Shown: positions 16,875-25,593 of the stretch, piece after piece
Layout of the letters: each line of letters begins with the position of its first letter
Numbering within the stretch: the stretch's first letter is position 1
From: Streptomonospora wellingtoniae
GTDB taxonomy: Bacteria > Actinomycetota > Actinomycetes > Streptosporangiales > Streptosporangiaceae
Direction of reading: 5' to 3'
Assembly: GCF_031845375.1 (NCBI RefSeq)
Contig: NZ_JAVREK010000026.1
Span: forward strand, 31,591 to 95,590
DNA length: 64,000 bases
Made by a program: the position numbers and the translations under genes
Notes under the pieces: model-generated
Seen by the model: the letters and a program-made list of their open reading frames with translations, nothing else
What the model was told of the DNA's origin: nothing
The model's database searches: none

Positions 16875-17297
16875 ATGAGCATGAGTGCAGTCACCGACGA
16901 GGACGCGATCCGCCGGGTTCTCGAAGAGGCCCGGGTCTGGGCCGTCGTCGGGCTGGGCGACAACCCGCAGCGCCCCGCCTACAGCGTCGCCCGCTTCCTG
17001 CTGGAGCGCGGCAAGCGGGTCGTTCCCGTGCATCCCGGTGCGGCCACCGTTCACGGCGAGCGGGGCTACGCCTCCCTCGCCGACATCCCTTTCGAGGTCG
17101 ACGTGGCCGACGTCTTCCGCCGTTCGGATGACGCCGGGGGCATCGCAGACGAGGCCCTGGCGCGGCCCGACATCTCCACCGTGTGGTTCCAGCTGGGCGT
17201 GGTCGACAGCGGCGCCGCCGAGCGGGTGCGGGCGGCCGGGCGCACCATGGTCATGGACCGCTGCCCGGCCATCGAGTGGCCGAGGCTGCTGGGATGA
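16875..17297 (+). CDS. CoA-binding domain protein (YccU type)
   Basis: This small Rossmann-fold protein of about 140 residues contains EARVWAVVGLGDNPQRPAYSVARFLLERGKRVVPVHPG, ADIPFEVDVADVFRRSD and STVWFQLGVVDSGAAERVRAAGRTMVMDRCPAIEW, the standard motifs of stand-alone CoA-binding proteins. Substrate and role are unknown across the family. Three in-frame ATGs (16866, 16875, 16881) lie close together; GGGG before 16875 makes that or 16881 the likely start. It is transcribed alone or with the next gene. Confidence 0.85.
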   Translation: MSMSAVTDEDAIRRVLEEARVWAVVGLGDNPQRPAYSVARFLLERGKRVVPVHPGAATVHGERGYASLADIPFEVDVADVFRRSDDAGGIADEALARPDISTVWFQLGVVDSGAAERVRAAGRTMVMDRCPAIEWPRLLG

Positions 17298-17419
17298 GCC
17301 CGTGGGGCCGGCGGTGCCGCGCACCCTCCGCGCACCCGGGGGCACGCGTGCGCCGTCCGTCCGCCGACCGCCCGGACCGACGCAGATTCGTCCGACGGCC
17401 CTAGGGTAGGGAGCCCAAC

Positions 17420-18025
17420 ATGGCACGCCCGCGCTTCCTGCGCTCGCTCGTCGGCGACCGCTCCGCTGCGCGCTCCGAGGCCCCGCCGCCCGTCGACGCC
17501 GCGCGCGCCGAGGAGCGGCGCGCGTTCGCCGACACCCACGGCTGGTCCTACGCCGAGGGCCACCAGGCCGCCATCCAGGGCTGGCCGCGCACTGCGCTGC
17601 CGCCGGGCCCGTTGGGGCGGGTGCGCCACGAGATCACCGGCCGCCGCCGCGGGCGGCCGTTCCGGATCTTCGACTACGTCCACCACGGCGCCGCCGGCGC
17701 CCCGTGGCAGCGCATCGAGGTGTGCGCCGTCGCACTGCCGGTCCCGGTGCCCTACGTCTACATCCGCGGGGTCCACGGCGCCGAAGGCGACGAGGACGTC
17801 TACGCCGAGAGCCGCGACTCCGCGTTCGCGGTCGAGCTGCTGTCGGAGTCGCTGCGCGAGGACCTGCGCAGGTACGGGCTCACCGACCTGGTGCTGGACC
17901 GCGACGTGCTCATCTGCACCAGCGACGGCGGCGGGCCGCGCGACCCCGAGTCGAAGATCGAGGCCCTCACCGAGATCGTCGAGCGCGTTCCGGCCGACGT
18001 GTGGGCACGCTGGGGCGACGCCTGA
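17420..18025 (+). CDS. Conserved hypothetical protein
   Basis: This 201-residue soluble protein has a basic N terminus (MARPRFLRSLVGDRS), then HGWSYAEGHQAAIQGWPRTALP, ITGRRRGRPFRIFDYVHH, and a C-terminal half ending EIVERVPADVWARWGDA. The pattern is beta-rich with two helices near the end. There is no signal peptide or membrane segment. I do not recognise a family. The coding frame is supported by actinobacterial third-position GC and by good spacing from the gene before. Function is unknown. Confidence 0.7.
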   Translation: MARPRFLRSLVGDRSAARSEAPPPVDAARAEERRAFADTHGWSYAEGHQAAIQGWPRTALPPGPLGRVRHEITGRRRGRPFRIFDYVHHGAAGAPWQRIEVCAVALPVPVPYVYIRGVHGAEGDEDVYAESRDSAFAVELLSESLREDLRRYGLTDLVLDRDVLICTSDGGGPRDPESKIEALTEIVERVPADVWARWGDA

Positions 18026-18128
18026 CAGGCGACGCCGCCGGCGCAGGGCCGCCGGGAGCGCGGGCGCGGTCCGTTCCGCGGCGGCGGTGCCCCGCCGCCG
18101 CCCGTCGCTCCACCCCGGTGGGCGCGCG

Positions 18129-18665
18129 TCAGTCCGCGGAGCCGAACCCGGTGGCGGCGCCGCCGGAGGTCTGACGGCGCAGCCGCTCGCCCTTCTCCTT
18201 GGCCTGGGTGCGCAGCTCCTCTTGGAACCCGACCATGCGTTCGCGCAGGTCCGGATCGTGCGCGGCGAGCATGCGCACCGCCAGCAGCCCCGCGTTGCGC
18301 GCGGCGCCCACGGCCACGGTCGCCACGGGCACACCTGCCGGCATCTGCACGATCGACAGCAGTGAGTCCATCCCGTCGAGGTGGCGCAGCGGCACGGGAA
18401 CGCCGATCACGGGCAGCGGGGTGACCGCCGCCAGCATGCCGGGCAGGTGGGCGGAGCCGCCGGCACCGGCGATGAGCGCCTTGAGGCCGCGCTCGGCGGC
18501 CTCGCTCCCGTAGGAGATCATCTCGTACGGCATGCGGTGGGCGGAGACGACGTCGGCCTCGTAGGAGATGCCGAACACGTCGAGCGCTTTGGCCGCCTCC
18601 TCCATGACCGGCCAGTCGGAGTCGCTGCCCATCACGATGCCGACGGCGGGGGCGTCCTCGGTCAC
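18129..18665 (-). CDS. purE: N5-carboxyaminoimidazole ribonucleotide mutase
   Basis: This 178-residue class I PurE converts N5-CAIR to CAIR in purine synthesis, using the product of PurK. Motifs are VGIVMGSDSDWPVMEEAAKAL, the catalytic SAHRMP, AGAGGSAHLPGMLA and PVIGVPV. GTG 18665 is preceded by AAGGAG. The C-terminal 30 residues are Lys/Glu-rich and longer than in the smallest PurE proteins. purK is 4.7 kb away on the other strand rather than adjacent, so the two steps are not in one operon here. Confidence 0.95.
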   Translation of the reverse strand: MTEDAPAVGIVMGSDSDWPVMEEAAKALDVFGISYEADVVSAHRMPYEMISYGSEAAERGLKALIAGAGGSAHLPGMLAAVTPLPVIGVPVPLRHLDGMDSLLSIVQMPAGVPVATVAVGAARNAGLLAVRMLAAHDPDLRERMVGFQEELRTQAKEKGERLRRQTSGGAATGFGSAD

Positions 18666-18837
18666 TTGTGCACTCCTTCACGGATCGGCGGCACGGCCGC
18701 GCGGCTCACGGGCCGGTCGGCGGCTCTCGCGGTGCCGCACGACGTGAGTGATCCTACGGCCACCGGCCGCGAGGCGGCGGCGGTCCGCGCCGGTCCCGCG
18801 ATGCGGCATACTTCGCACGACAGTGGGCGGCGGCCCC

Positions 18838-18876
18838 GCCCGGCCGTTCCGCCCGGCCGTTCCGCCCGGCCGTGCG
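18838..18876. repeat. Three tandem copies of a 13-bp unit
   Basis: GCCCGGCCGTTCC is repeated twice exactly, with a third copy ending GTGCG. It lies between the divergent purE and dedA genes. Slippage is the likely origin; a binding role is not supported. Confidence 0.7.
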
Positions 18877-18920
18877 AGTACCGCCGGATATCCCGCCTCC
18901 TGCGACGGAGCTGACCCCGC

Positions 18921-19676
18921 ATGCAGTCGATGCCGACGCCCCCTCCCGCCGCGCTGCCGTTCGCCGCGGCGCCGCCTGCGCCCGGAGCCGAGTACGAGGG
19001 CTTCATCGGCTGGGTGCTGGGGCTGATGACCGAGATCGGCGAGATCGGGGTCGGGCTCGCGCTGCTCATCGAGACGGTCTTCCCGCCGGTGCCCAGCGAG
19101 GCGGTACTGCCGGGCGCGGGGTTCCTCGCCTACGACGGGCGGATGAACATCTGGCTGGCGGTCCTGTCGGCCACCGCGGGCGCTCTGGTGGGCGCCTGGA
19201 TCCTCTACTTCGCGGGCGCGCTGCTGGGACGCGGCCGCACCCGCCGGCTGGTCGCCCGGCTGCCGCTGTTCGACCTCGAGGACTTCGAGAAGGCCGAGCG
19301 CTTCTTCGCACGCTGGGGCGGCATCGCCGTCCTCGTCGGCCGCTGCGTACCGCTGGTGCGCAGCCTGGTCTCCGTCCCCGCCGGGATCGAGCGGATGGGC
19401 TTCCTGCGCTTCAGCGCCTATACCTGCATCGGCAGCGGCGTGTGGAACGGCATCTGGATCGGGGTGGGCTTCGCATTCGGGCCCGCCATCGCACCGGTTC
19501 TCGCGCGCTGGAGCGGCCTGCTCAGCAACGCGGTGCTGGTGGCCGTCGCCGCCCTGTGCGCCTGGTTCGTCATCGCCCGCGTGCGCAGGAACGTGCTGCG
19601 CCGACGGGGCAGGGGCGGCACGGCGCCGGACGTCGGGGCGGCCGGCGGGTCCCCGGTCGGCCCTCCGCGCGGCTGA
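18921..19676 (+). CDS. DedA family membrane protein
   Basis: This 251-residue polytopic protein contains the DedA landmarks GLALLIETVFPPVPSEAVLPGAGFLAYDG, ARWGGIAVLVGRCVPLVRSLVSVPAGIERMGFLRF and a terminal pair of membrane helices. DedA proteins are proposed lipid-carrier or phospholipid scramblases or flippases needed for envelope homeostasis. The acidic residue of ETVFPPVPSE and the Arg of GRCVPLVR are the functionally important ones. ATG 18921 or the ATG at 18930 could be the start; no strong ribosome binding site is visible. It is divergent from purE. Confidence 0.88.
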   Translation: MQSMPTPPPAALPFAAAPPAPGAEYEGFIGWVLGLMTEIGEIGVGLALLIETVFPPVPSEAVLPGAGFLAYDGRMNIWLAVLSATAGALVGAWILYFAGALLGRGRTRRLVARLPLFDLEDFEKAERFFARWGGIAVLVGRCVPLVRSLVSVPAGIERMGFLRFSAYTCIGSGVWNGIWIGVGFAFGPAIAPVLARWSGLLSNAVLVAVAALCAWFVIARVRRNVLRRRGRGGTAPDVGAAGGSPVGPPRG

Positions 19677-19856
19677 GCGCGGACGCCGTCCGGCGCCGGG
19701 CGCACACCGGCTCGCCGGAACCCCGCGGAGCGGGGCCTGTACCGCGGGTGCCGGGCGCCGGTACTGTGGATCTTCGCCGGCGGCGCGCCCCCGTCCGCCG
19801 AGCGGCGAGCGAGCCTGCACAGAACCATCCGACGACGCCGGCCGGAGGCCACCGCC

Positions 19857-20498
19857 ATGTCGCAGACACCGCCGAACTCCGTTGAGCGACTCGTCACCTC
19901 GGGGACCTTCCGCCTCGACGGAGGCGAGTGGGAGGTCGACAACAACGTGTGGATCGTCGGCAACGAGAGCACGGCCATCGTGGTCGACGCGGCGCACGAC
20001 GCCGAGGCGATCGCCCGCGCGCTAGGCGACCGCGAGCTGATGGCCGTAGTGTGCACCCACGCCCACAACGACCACATCAACGCCGCCGCCGAGCTCGCCG
20101 ACCTGGCCGACGCGCCGATCCTGGTGCACCCCGACGACGCCGAGCTGTGGGCGATGGTCTACCCGGACCGCGAACCGGACGCCCCTCTGCTGCACGGCGA
20201 GTGGCTCCGCGCCGGCGACGTCGACCTGGAGGTGCTGCACACGCCCGGCCACAGCCCCGGCGCGGTGTGCCTGCACGCGCCGGCGATCGGCGCCGTCTTC
20301 ACCGGCGACACCCTCTTCCAGGGAGGCCCGGGCGCGACCGGCCGGTCGTTCTCCGACTTCCCGACGATCGTCGGTTCGATCCGCACCCACCTGCTGGCGC
20401 TCGATCCGCAGACGCGGGTGCTCACCGGCCACGGCGACTCCACCACGATCGGCGCCGAGGCCCCGCACCTGCAGGAGTGGATCGACCGCGGCTTCTAG
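19857..20498 (+). CDS. MBL-fold metallo-hydrolase
   Basis: This 213-residue single-domain metallo-beta-lactamase-fold enzyme has the dinuclear metal motif THAHNDHINAA (HxHxDH), HTPGHSPGAVCLH, FTGDTLFQGGPG and GHGDSTTIGAE. These are the spacing and motifs of glyoxalase II-like hydrolases of thioesters. In actinobacteria such proteins often act in thiol (mycothiol) detoxification, but no such partner is adjacent, so the substrate is open. ATG 19857 follows GGCCGGAGG. Its stop is 19 bp from the convergent histidine kinase stop. Confidence 0.87.
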   Translation: MSQTPPNSVERLVTSGTFRLDGGEWEVDNNVWIVGNESTAIVVDAAHDAEAIARALGDRELMAVVCTHAHNDHINAAAELADLADAPILVHPDDAELWAMVYPDREPDAPLLHGEWLRAGDVDLEVLHTPGHSPGAVCLHAPAIGAVFTGDTLFQGGPGATGRSFSDFPTIVGSIRTHLLALDPQTRVLTGHGDSTTIGAEAPHLQEWIDRGF

Positions 20499-20517
20499 GA
20501 GCCGTTCGCGCACGTCC

Positions 20518-21804
20518 TCACACGGGGCTCTGGTTCGCGTTGGAGGATCCGCCCGGCGCCGGAGGCAGGAACAGCGCGAAGGTGGTGGGCGTCGTCTGGA
20601 TCAACTCGATCCGGGCGCCCTCCGCCTCGGCGATGTGGCGGGCCAGAGCGAGACCGAGACCCGTGCCGTGGCCGCCGCTGACCTCCCGCTCGAAGATCCG
20701 CCCTGCGATGTCCTCGGGAACACCCGGCCCCTCGTCGCTGACCTCTACCCGTACCGAGCCCCCGCCGTCGACGGTGCGTACGGTCACCTCGCCGCCGCCG
20801 TGTCGGCGGGCGTTGTCCACGAGGCAGGACATGATCTGGGTGAGGTCGGTGGCGGGGAACCGGGCCGAGAGGCCGCGCTCGCCGGAGCGGACGACGTCGC
20901 GGCCCTCCTTGCGCAGGATGGGGCCCCACTCCGAGACGAACTGCGCCAGGGCGGCGTCGAGGTCGATCGCCTCCGTCTCAGGCTGCTGGCTCTTGCGCGC
21001 CCGGCCGAGCAGGTTCTCCACGGTGTCGACCAGCCGCTCGGTCTGGGCCAGCGCCGCTTCGCCCTCCTCGCGGACGGTGTCGGCGCTGTCGGCTTGGGCG
21101 ATGATCTCCTCCAGCCGCATCGAAAGCGCGGTCAGCGGGGTGCGCAGCTGGTGGGAGGCGTCGGTGGCGAAGTGGCGCTCGGTGGCGATGAGTCCGGCGA
21201 TGCGCTCGGCGCTGCGGTCGAGGACCTCGGCGACACGATCGGCCTCGGAGATCCCGTAGCGGTGCCCCCAGGGGGTCACGATGCCCGAACCCAGCCGCTC
21301 TGCAGTGGCGGCCAGGTCCACCAGCGGCAGCGTGAGCCGGCGCGCCTGGAGCATCGCCAGCCCCACCGCGACCCCGATGGCCAGCAGTGACAGCGACGCG
21401 ATCCCCAGCCAGGCGTTGACGATGCCTTCGCGCGCGCGGTCGGTGTCACGCCAGACGGTGACGGAGACTCCACTGTCGGAGGAGGCGGTGGCGCGCACGC
21501 TCGGCGGGGCGTCGGGCGCACGCGGGTCGATCTCCCAGCCGCCGGCGGTGTAGACCCGGCCGCCCCTCAGCCGGACCTCGATGTGGCGCCTGGGGTGCAC
21601 CTCGGTCAGGCGGTCGACGTCGATCCTGCCCTGGTCGTCGAGCTCGCCTTCGACCTCGGCCAAGATGACCTGGGCCTCCTGCGCGGCTTGGCGCTCGGCC
21701 TGGCTGTAGATGGTGCTGTAGGTCAGCGCTCCCAGCGGCAGCCCCAGCAGCAGGACCGCGATCACGGTCACCACTAGCGTGGAGAACAGCATCCGCCTGC
21801 GCAT
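20518..21804 (-). CDS. Two-component sensor histidine kinase
   Basis: This 428-residue membrane kinase has a first transmembrane helix at about 8-30, an extracytoplasmic sensor of about 120 residues and a second helix near 150, then a HAMP-like segment (RRLTLPLVDLAATAERLGSG). The H-box is FATDASHQLRTPLTAL. The ATPase has N box CLVDNARRHGGG, G1 SDEGPGVPED and G2 GHGTGLGLALARH. It should phosphorylate the response regulator encoded just upstream (21881-22549, same strand, 76-bp gap). The sensed signal is unknown. Confidence 0.93.
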   Translation of the reverse strand: MRRRMLFSTLVVTVIAVLLLGLPLGALTYSTIYSQAERQAAQEAQVILAEVEGELDDQGRIDVDRLTEVHPRRHIEVRLRGGRVYTAGGWEIDPRAPDAPPSVRATASSDSGVSVTVWRDTDRAREGIVNAWLGIASLSLLAIGVAVGLAMLQARRLTLPLVDLAATAERLGSGIVTPWGHRYGISEADRVAEVLDRSAERIAGLIATERHFATDASHQLRTPLTALSMRLEEIIAQADSADTVREEGEAALAQTERLVDTVENLLGRARKSQQPETEAIDLDAALAQFVSEWGPILRKEGRDVVRSGERGLSARFPATDLTQIMSCLVDNARRHGGGEVTVRTVDGGGSVRVEVSDEGPGVPEDIAGRIFEREVSGGHGTGLGLALARHIAEAEGARIELIQTTPTTFALFLPPAPGGSSNANQSPV

Positions 21805-21880
21805 TCACACCCCCGCTGCCCGATACGCGCGGCTCCGGGTCCACATCGGGGCCCCGGAAGCGGGACTGATCGGACCGGGC

Positions 21881-22549
21881 CTAGTCGCGTTCAAAGCGGA
21901 AGCCGACACCCCGCACGGTGGTGATGTAGGACGGCTGGTTCGCGTCGTCCCCGAGCTTCCGACGCAGCCACGATATATGCATGTCCAGGGTCTTCGTGGA
22001 GCCCCACCAGTTGGTGTCCCAGACCTCGCGCATGATCTGCTCCCGGGTGACGACCTTGCCGGCGTCGCGCACCAGTACCCGCAGCAGGTCGAACTCCTTG
22101 GTGGTCAACTGCAGCTCGCGGTCGCCGATCCAGGACCGGCGGGAGTCGTTGTCGATGCGGACGCCGTGGACCACGGGCACCTCCGCGCCGCCCCTGCGCA
22201 GCAGGGCGCGCACGCGGGCGAGCAGCTCGGCCAGGCGGAACGGCTTGGTGACGTAGTCGTCGGCGCCCGCGTCGAGGCCCACCACGGTGTCGACCTCGTC
22301 GGCACGCGCGGTGAGGATGAGAATCGGTATGCCATGGCCCTCTGCGCGCAGGCGGCGGGCCACCTCCAACCCGTCCATTTCGGGCAGGCCGAGGTCGAGG
22401 ACCATCAGATCGATGTCGCCGACGCGGGCGCGGTCGAGGGTCTCATTGCCGTTGACGGTCACGTCGACGGAGTAACCTTCGCGGCGGAGTGCGCGCGCGA
22501 GGGGCTCGGAGATCGACGTATCGTCCTCGGCCAGCAAAACGCAGGTCAT
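21881..22549 (-). CDS. OmpR-family response regulator
   Basis: This 222-residue protein has a receiver domain with acid pocket LLAEDDTSI, phospho-acceptor Asp in LMVLDLGLPEMDG, switch Thr in LTARADE and Lys in VTKPF. A winged-helix DNA-binding domain follows (ELQLTTKEFDLLRVLVRDAG ... SYITTVRGVGFRFE). It is the first gene of the two-gene signalling operon. Homologues lie near purK/purE and gtrA in other actinomycetes, as far as I recall, so this is a conserved neighbourhood. Targets are unknown. Confidence 0.94.
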   Translation of the reverse strand: MTCVLLAEDDTSISEPLARALRREGYSVDVTVNGNETLDRARVGDIDLMVLDLGLPEMDGLEVARRLRAEGHGIPILILTARADEVDTVVGLDAGADDYVTKPFRLAELLARVRALLRRGGAEVPVVHGVRIDNDSRRSWIGDRELQLTTKEFDLLRVLVRDAGKVVTREQIMREVWDTNWWGSTKTLDMHISWLRRKLGDDANQPSYITTVRGVGFRFERD

Positions 22550-22727
22550 AGGGCCGATCGTAAAGCGATGGCACGTATTTCCCTATCATGCGCGCCGGAA
22601 GGACCCGGGTCGGCCGAAACACACCAGCCTCATAGAGGACATCGCGCAACATTTTTCACGGGAACCAAGAATTCTTTGTCTCCCGCGGTCCGGGAATTTA
22701 CTTGTTCGGCGGGCCGGCGGCCGGTGC

Positions 22728-23246
22728 TCAGGAGGGCTCGACCTCGCGCGCCGACGCGGCGGTCCCGGGGCTTTCGGCGTCGGCGTTCCCGGCCGGCTGC
22801 GGCCCTGACTCCGCATGCGCCGGGAAGACCCACCGGCGGTAGGTCCAGAACCGGAAGAGCGAGCCCATTCCCACGCCGACCACGTTTCCGGCGATGTTCT
22901 GCGCGAGCGGACCGTCGAGGCCCAGCCCGTAGACCGAGATCGCCAGGCACGCCAGCTGGATGCCCAGGCCCACCGCGTTGAACACGAAGAACAGCGCGTA
23001 CTCGCGCGCCAGGCCGGTGCGCGCCCGGTGGCCGAAGGTCCAGAACCGGTTGCCCAGAAAGGCCACCACTGTGGCGATCAGCACGCCCAGCGCCTGGCCG
23101 GCCAGCGGAGGAGCATCCAGCAGGAGCCAGAACGCGTTGGTCGAGGCCAGCTGGACCACGTAGGCGACGCCGCCGACCGTGCCGAACTTGGCCAGCTCGC
23201 GGACGATCCGCGGCAGCCAGACCGGGGGCCTGATCACCGATCGCAC
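22728..23246 (-). CDS. GtrA family membrane protein
   Basis: This 172-residue protein has four membrane helices and GtrA motifs: ELAKFGTVGGVAYVVQLASTNAF, ATVVAFLGNRFWTFGHRARTG, EYALFFVFNAVGLGIQL and GMGSLFRFWTYRRWVFP. GtrA proteins are thought to flip or carry polyprenyl-linked sugars for glycan modification. GTG 23246 has GGAG upstream. It is divergent from purK. A link to the envelope polymer genes at the start of the window is possible but not shown. Confidence 0.9.
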   Translation of the reverse strand: MRSVIRPPVWLPRIVRELAKFGTVGGVAYVVQLASTNAFWLLLDAPPLAGQALGVLIATVVAFLGNRFWTFGHRARTGLAREYALFFVFNAVGLGIQLACLAISVYGLGLDGPLAQNIAGNVVGVGMGSLFRFWTYRRWVFPAHAESGPQPAGNADAESPGTAASAREVEPS

Positions 23247-23372
23247 AGGGGGATCCGCTCCTTTGCCCAGGTGGTCACTAGAATTCCGTAGGGCGCCGCT
23301 GGAGGCGTTGCCAGCCTACTCCCCGCCCTTCACGGACTACCAGCGTAGAAGTCGTCGACGAGTTGAGGAACA

Positions 23373-24530
23373 GTGAGCGAGCGACATCGACCCGTCCCCA
23401 GCGTGGGGATGGTCGGCGGCGGGCAGTTGGCCCGCATGACCCATCAGGCGGGGATCGCCCTGGGCGTGGACTTCCGCGTCCTGGCCGGCTCGCCCGCGGA
23501 CAGCGCGGCGCTGGTCTGCGGCGACGTGCACCTCGGCGACGACCGCGGACTAGCCGACCTGCTGGACTTCGCCAAGTCCTGCGATGTGGTCACCTTCGAC
23601 CACGAGCACGTGCCCGAGCCGGTCCTGCGCGAACTGGAGGACGGCGGTGCCGTCGTGCGGCCGGGCCGCTCGGCCCTCCAGCACGCCCAGGACAAGCTGC
23701 GCATGCGCACCCGCGCCGCCGAGCTGGACGTGCCCAGCCCCCGCTGGCGCGCTGTGACGGCGATCGACCAGGTCGAGACGTTCGCAGCCGAGGCCGGGTG
23801 GCCGGTCGTCCTCAAGGCCGCGCGCGGCGGCTACGACGGCAAGGGCGTGTGGGTCGCCGGCGACCGCGCGCAGGCGGCCGAAGTGCTGGAGCGCGCAGAG
23901 CAGAACGGCGTGCGGCTGCTCGCCGAGGAGAAGGTCGCCTTCCGCCGCGAGTTGGCGGTGCAGGTGGCCAGGTCGCCCTACGGCCAGCTCGCCGTCTACC
24001 CGGTGGTCGAGACCGTCCAGCGCGACGGCATCTGCCACGAGGTGATCGCTCCGGCGCCCGGGCTGGACGACGACAAGGCCACCGCCGCTCAGCAGTTGGC
24101 GATCGACCTCGCACACGCGCTGGACGTGGTCGGCGTTCTGGCGGTGGAGCTGTTCGAGACCGCGAACGGCGTGGTCGTCAACGAGCTGGCGATGCGCCCC
24201 CACAACTCCGGACACTGGACCATGGACGGGGCCCGCACCTCCCAGTTCGAGCAGCACCTGCGCGCGGTGCTGGACCTCCCGCTGGGATCCCCGCGCACGA
24301 CGGCGCCCTACACGGTCATGGCGAACGTCCTGGGCGGCGACGACCCCCGCGTCTACGGCCGCTACATCCACGTCATGGCCAAGGATCCCGAGGTCAAGGT
24401 GCACTTCTACGGCAAGGAGGTGCGTCGCGGCCGCAAGATCGGGCACGTGAACGTGGCCGGCGGCGACCCGGTGGACCTGCTGGAACGGGCCCGCGACGCG
24501 GCGTCCTACCTGCGCGGCGACCAGGACTGA
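23373..24530 (+). CDS. purK: 5-(carboxyamino)imidazole ribonucleotide synthase
   Basis: This 385-residue ATP-grasp enzyme makes N5-CAIR from AIR, ATP and bicarbonate. Motifs are VGMVGGGQLARMTHQAGIALG, the ATP-grasp WPVVLKAARGGYDGKGVW, EEKVAFRRELAVQVAR and NELAMRPHNSGHWTMDG. GTG 23373 follows GAGGA. It is full length and stands apart from purE, with the signalling operon and gtrA between. It converges on the SDR gene, with 84 bp between the stops. Confidence 0.95.
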   Translation: MSERHRPVPSVGMVGGGQLARMTHQAGIALGVDFRVLAGSPADSAALVCGDVHLGDDRGLADLLDFAKSCDVVTFDHEHVPEPVLRELEDGGAVVRPGRSALQHAQDKLRMRTRAAELDVPSPRWRAVTAIDQVETFAAEAGWPVVLKAARGGYDGKGVWVAGDRAQAAEVLERAEQNGVRLLAEEKVAFRRELAVQVARSPYGQLAVYPVVETVQRDGICHEVIAPAPGLDDDKATAAQQLAIDLAHALDVVGVLAVELFETANGVVVNELAMRPHNSGHWTMDGARTSQFEQHLRAVLDLPLGSPRTTAPYTVMANVLGGDDPRVYGRYIHVMAKDPEVKVHFYGKEVRRGRKIGHVNVAGGDPVDLLERARDAASYLRGDQD

Positions 24531-24614
24531 AGCGGCGGCGCGGGCGTCGCCGCAGAGCCGCTGCCGCACCGCCCGCTCGACCGCAGGGGGCGGGTGTCCC
24601 CGGCGGCCGGGCGC

Positions 24615-25475
24615 TCACTCCGCGGGTGCGGGTACCGGGCGCTCGGCGGCCCGGCTCACCTCCTCCCACTGCGCCCAGGTGTTCATGCGCGTGCGGGAGA
24701 CGTCGAAGGCCAGGTCGTAGACCATGCCGCCGAGCAGCAGCCGCAGGGGCGGGTCGTCGCTGCCGACGAGCGCGAGCAGGGCCTCGGCGGCGAGGCCGGG
24801 TTCGCTGTCGACAGGCTCACCCTGCGACCACTGCCGTTCCAGTTCCTCTCGAAGCGGGGCGTAGGCCTCCAGCGGTTCGGCCGTGCGCATGCGCGTATAC
24901 AGCTCCGTCCAGTACCCGCCGGGCTGGACGATGCTGACCCGCACGCCGAAGGGCGCGGCCTCCATCGCCAGTGCCTCGCTCATGCCCTCCAGGGCGAACT
25001 TGCTCGCGCTGTACATCCCCGACGACGTGTGTCCGGCGACGGCGCCGATGCTGGAGACCTGCACGATGTGGCCGGACCCCTGGGTACGCAGCCGCCGCAC
25101 GGCGGCCTGGCTCACCCAAAGGGCGCCGAAGAAGTTCGTCTCCATCTGATGGCGCGCCTCGGCCTCGGAGAACTCCTCGATCATGCCCAGGGACAGCGTT
25201 CCGGCGTTGTTGACGACGATGTCCAGGCGGCCGAACCGGTCCGCGGCCGCCTCCACGGCCGCGAACACCGCTGCCCGGTCGGTCACGTCCAAGGTCAGTG
25301 GGAGCACCCGCCCCTCGAAGCGTGCGGAGAGCCGCTCCAGGGCCGCTGTGTCGCGAGCCGCGGCGGCCACGCGGTCGCCGGCCTCCAGGGCCGCTTCGGC
25401 GAAGGCTCTGCCCAGACCCCTGCTCGCCCCGGTGATGAACCAGACGCGTCCTGCGCTGTTCTCGGATTCGGCCAT
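24615..25475 (-). CDS. Short-chain dehydrogenase/reductase (classical SDR)
   Basis: This 286-residue NAD(P)-dependent oxidoreductase has the dinucleotide site WFITGASRGLGRAFAEAAL, IVVNNAGTLSLG, catalytic Ser in IVQVSSIGAVAG and the YxxxK pair in MYSASKFALEGMSEAL. The product resembles the many actinobacterial SDRs annotated as oxidoreductases; its substrate is unknown. ATG 25475 is chosen because GGGAGG lies 9 bases upstream; upstream Met 25529 lacks one. It is divergent from a TetR gene with an inverted-repeat operator between them. Confidence 0.9.
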   Translation of the reverse strand: MAESENSAGRVWFITGASRGLGRAFAEAALEAGDRVAAAARDTAALERLSARFEGRVLPLTLDVTDRAAVFAAVEAAADRFGRLDIVVNNAGTLSLGMIEEFSEAEARHQMETNFFGALWVSQAAVRRLRTQGSGHIVQVSSIGAVAGHTSSGMYSASKFALEGMSEALAMEAAPFGVRVSIVQPGGYWTELYTRMRTAEPLEAYAPLREELERQWSQGEPVDSEPGLAAEALLALVGSDDPPLRLLLGGMVYDLAFDVSRTRMNTWAQWEEVSRAAERPVPAPAE

Positions 25476-25495
25476 GGGTATCAACCTCCCGTTTA

Positions 25496-25569
25496 ACGAG
25501 ACGAACCGTATCGCCTCGCATGCCCACAATGGAGGGCGCCCGCATCAATGTCAAGACGGACCGTCTCGT
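25496..25569. promoter_or_regulatory. Inverted-repeat operator pair between SDR and TetR genes
   Basis: ACGAGACGAACCGT (25496-25509) is mirrored by ACGGACCGTCTCGT (25556-25569), 12 of 14 positions pairing across a 46-bp spacer. The right copy holds the near-palindrome ACGGACCGT. It overlaps the probable promoter of the TetR gene, whose TATTCT (25582-25587) lies 6 bases before GTG 25594. Autoregulation and control of the SDR gene are inferred. Confidence 0.6.
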
Positions 25570-25593
25570 CTCATGTTGTGGTATTCTCCCGCC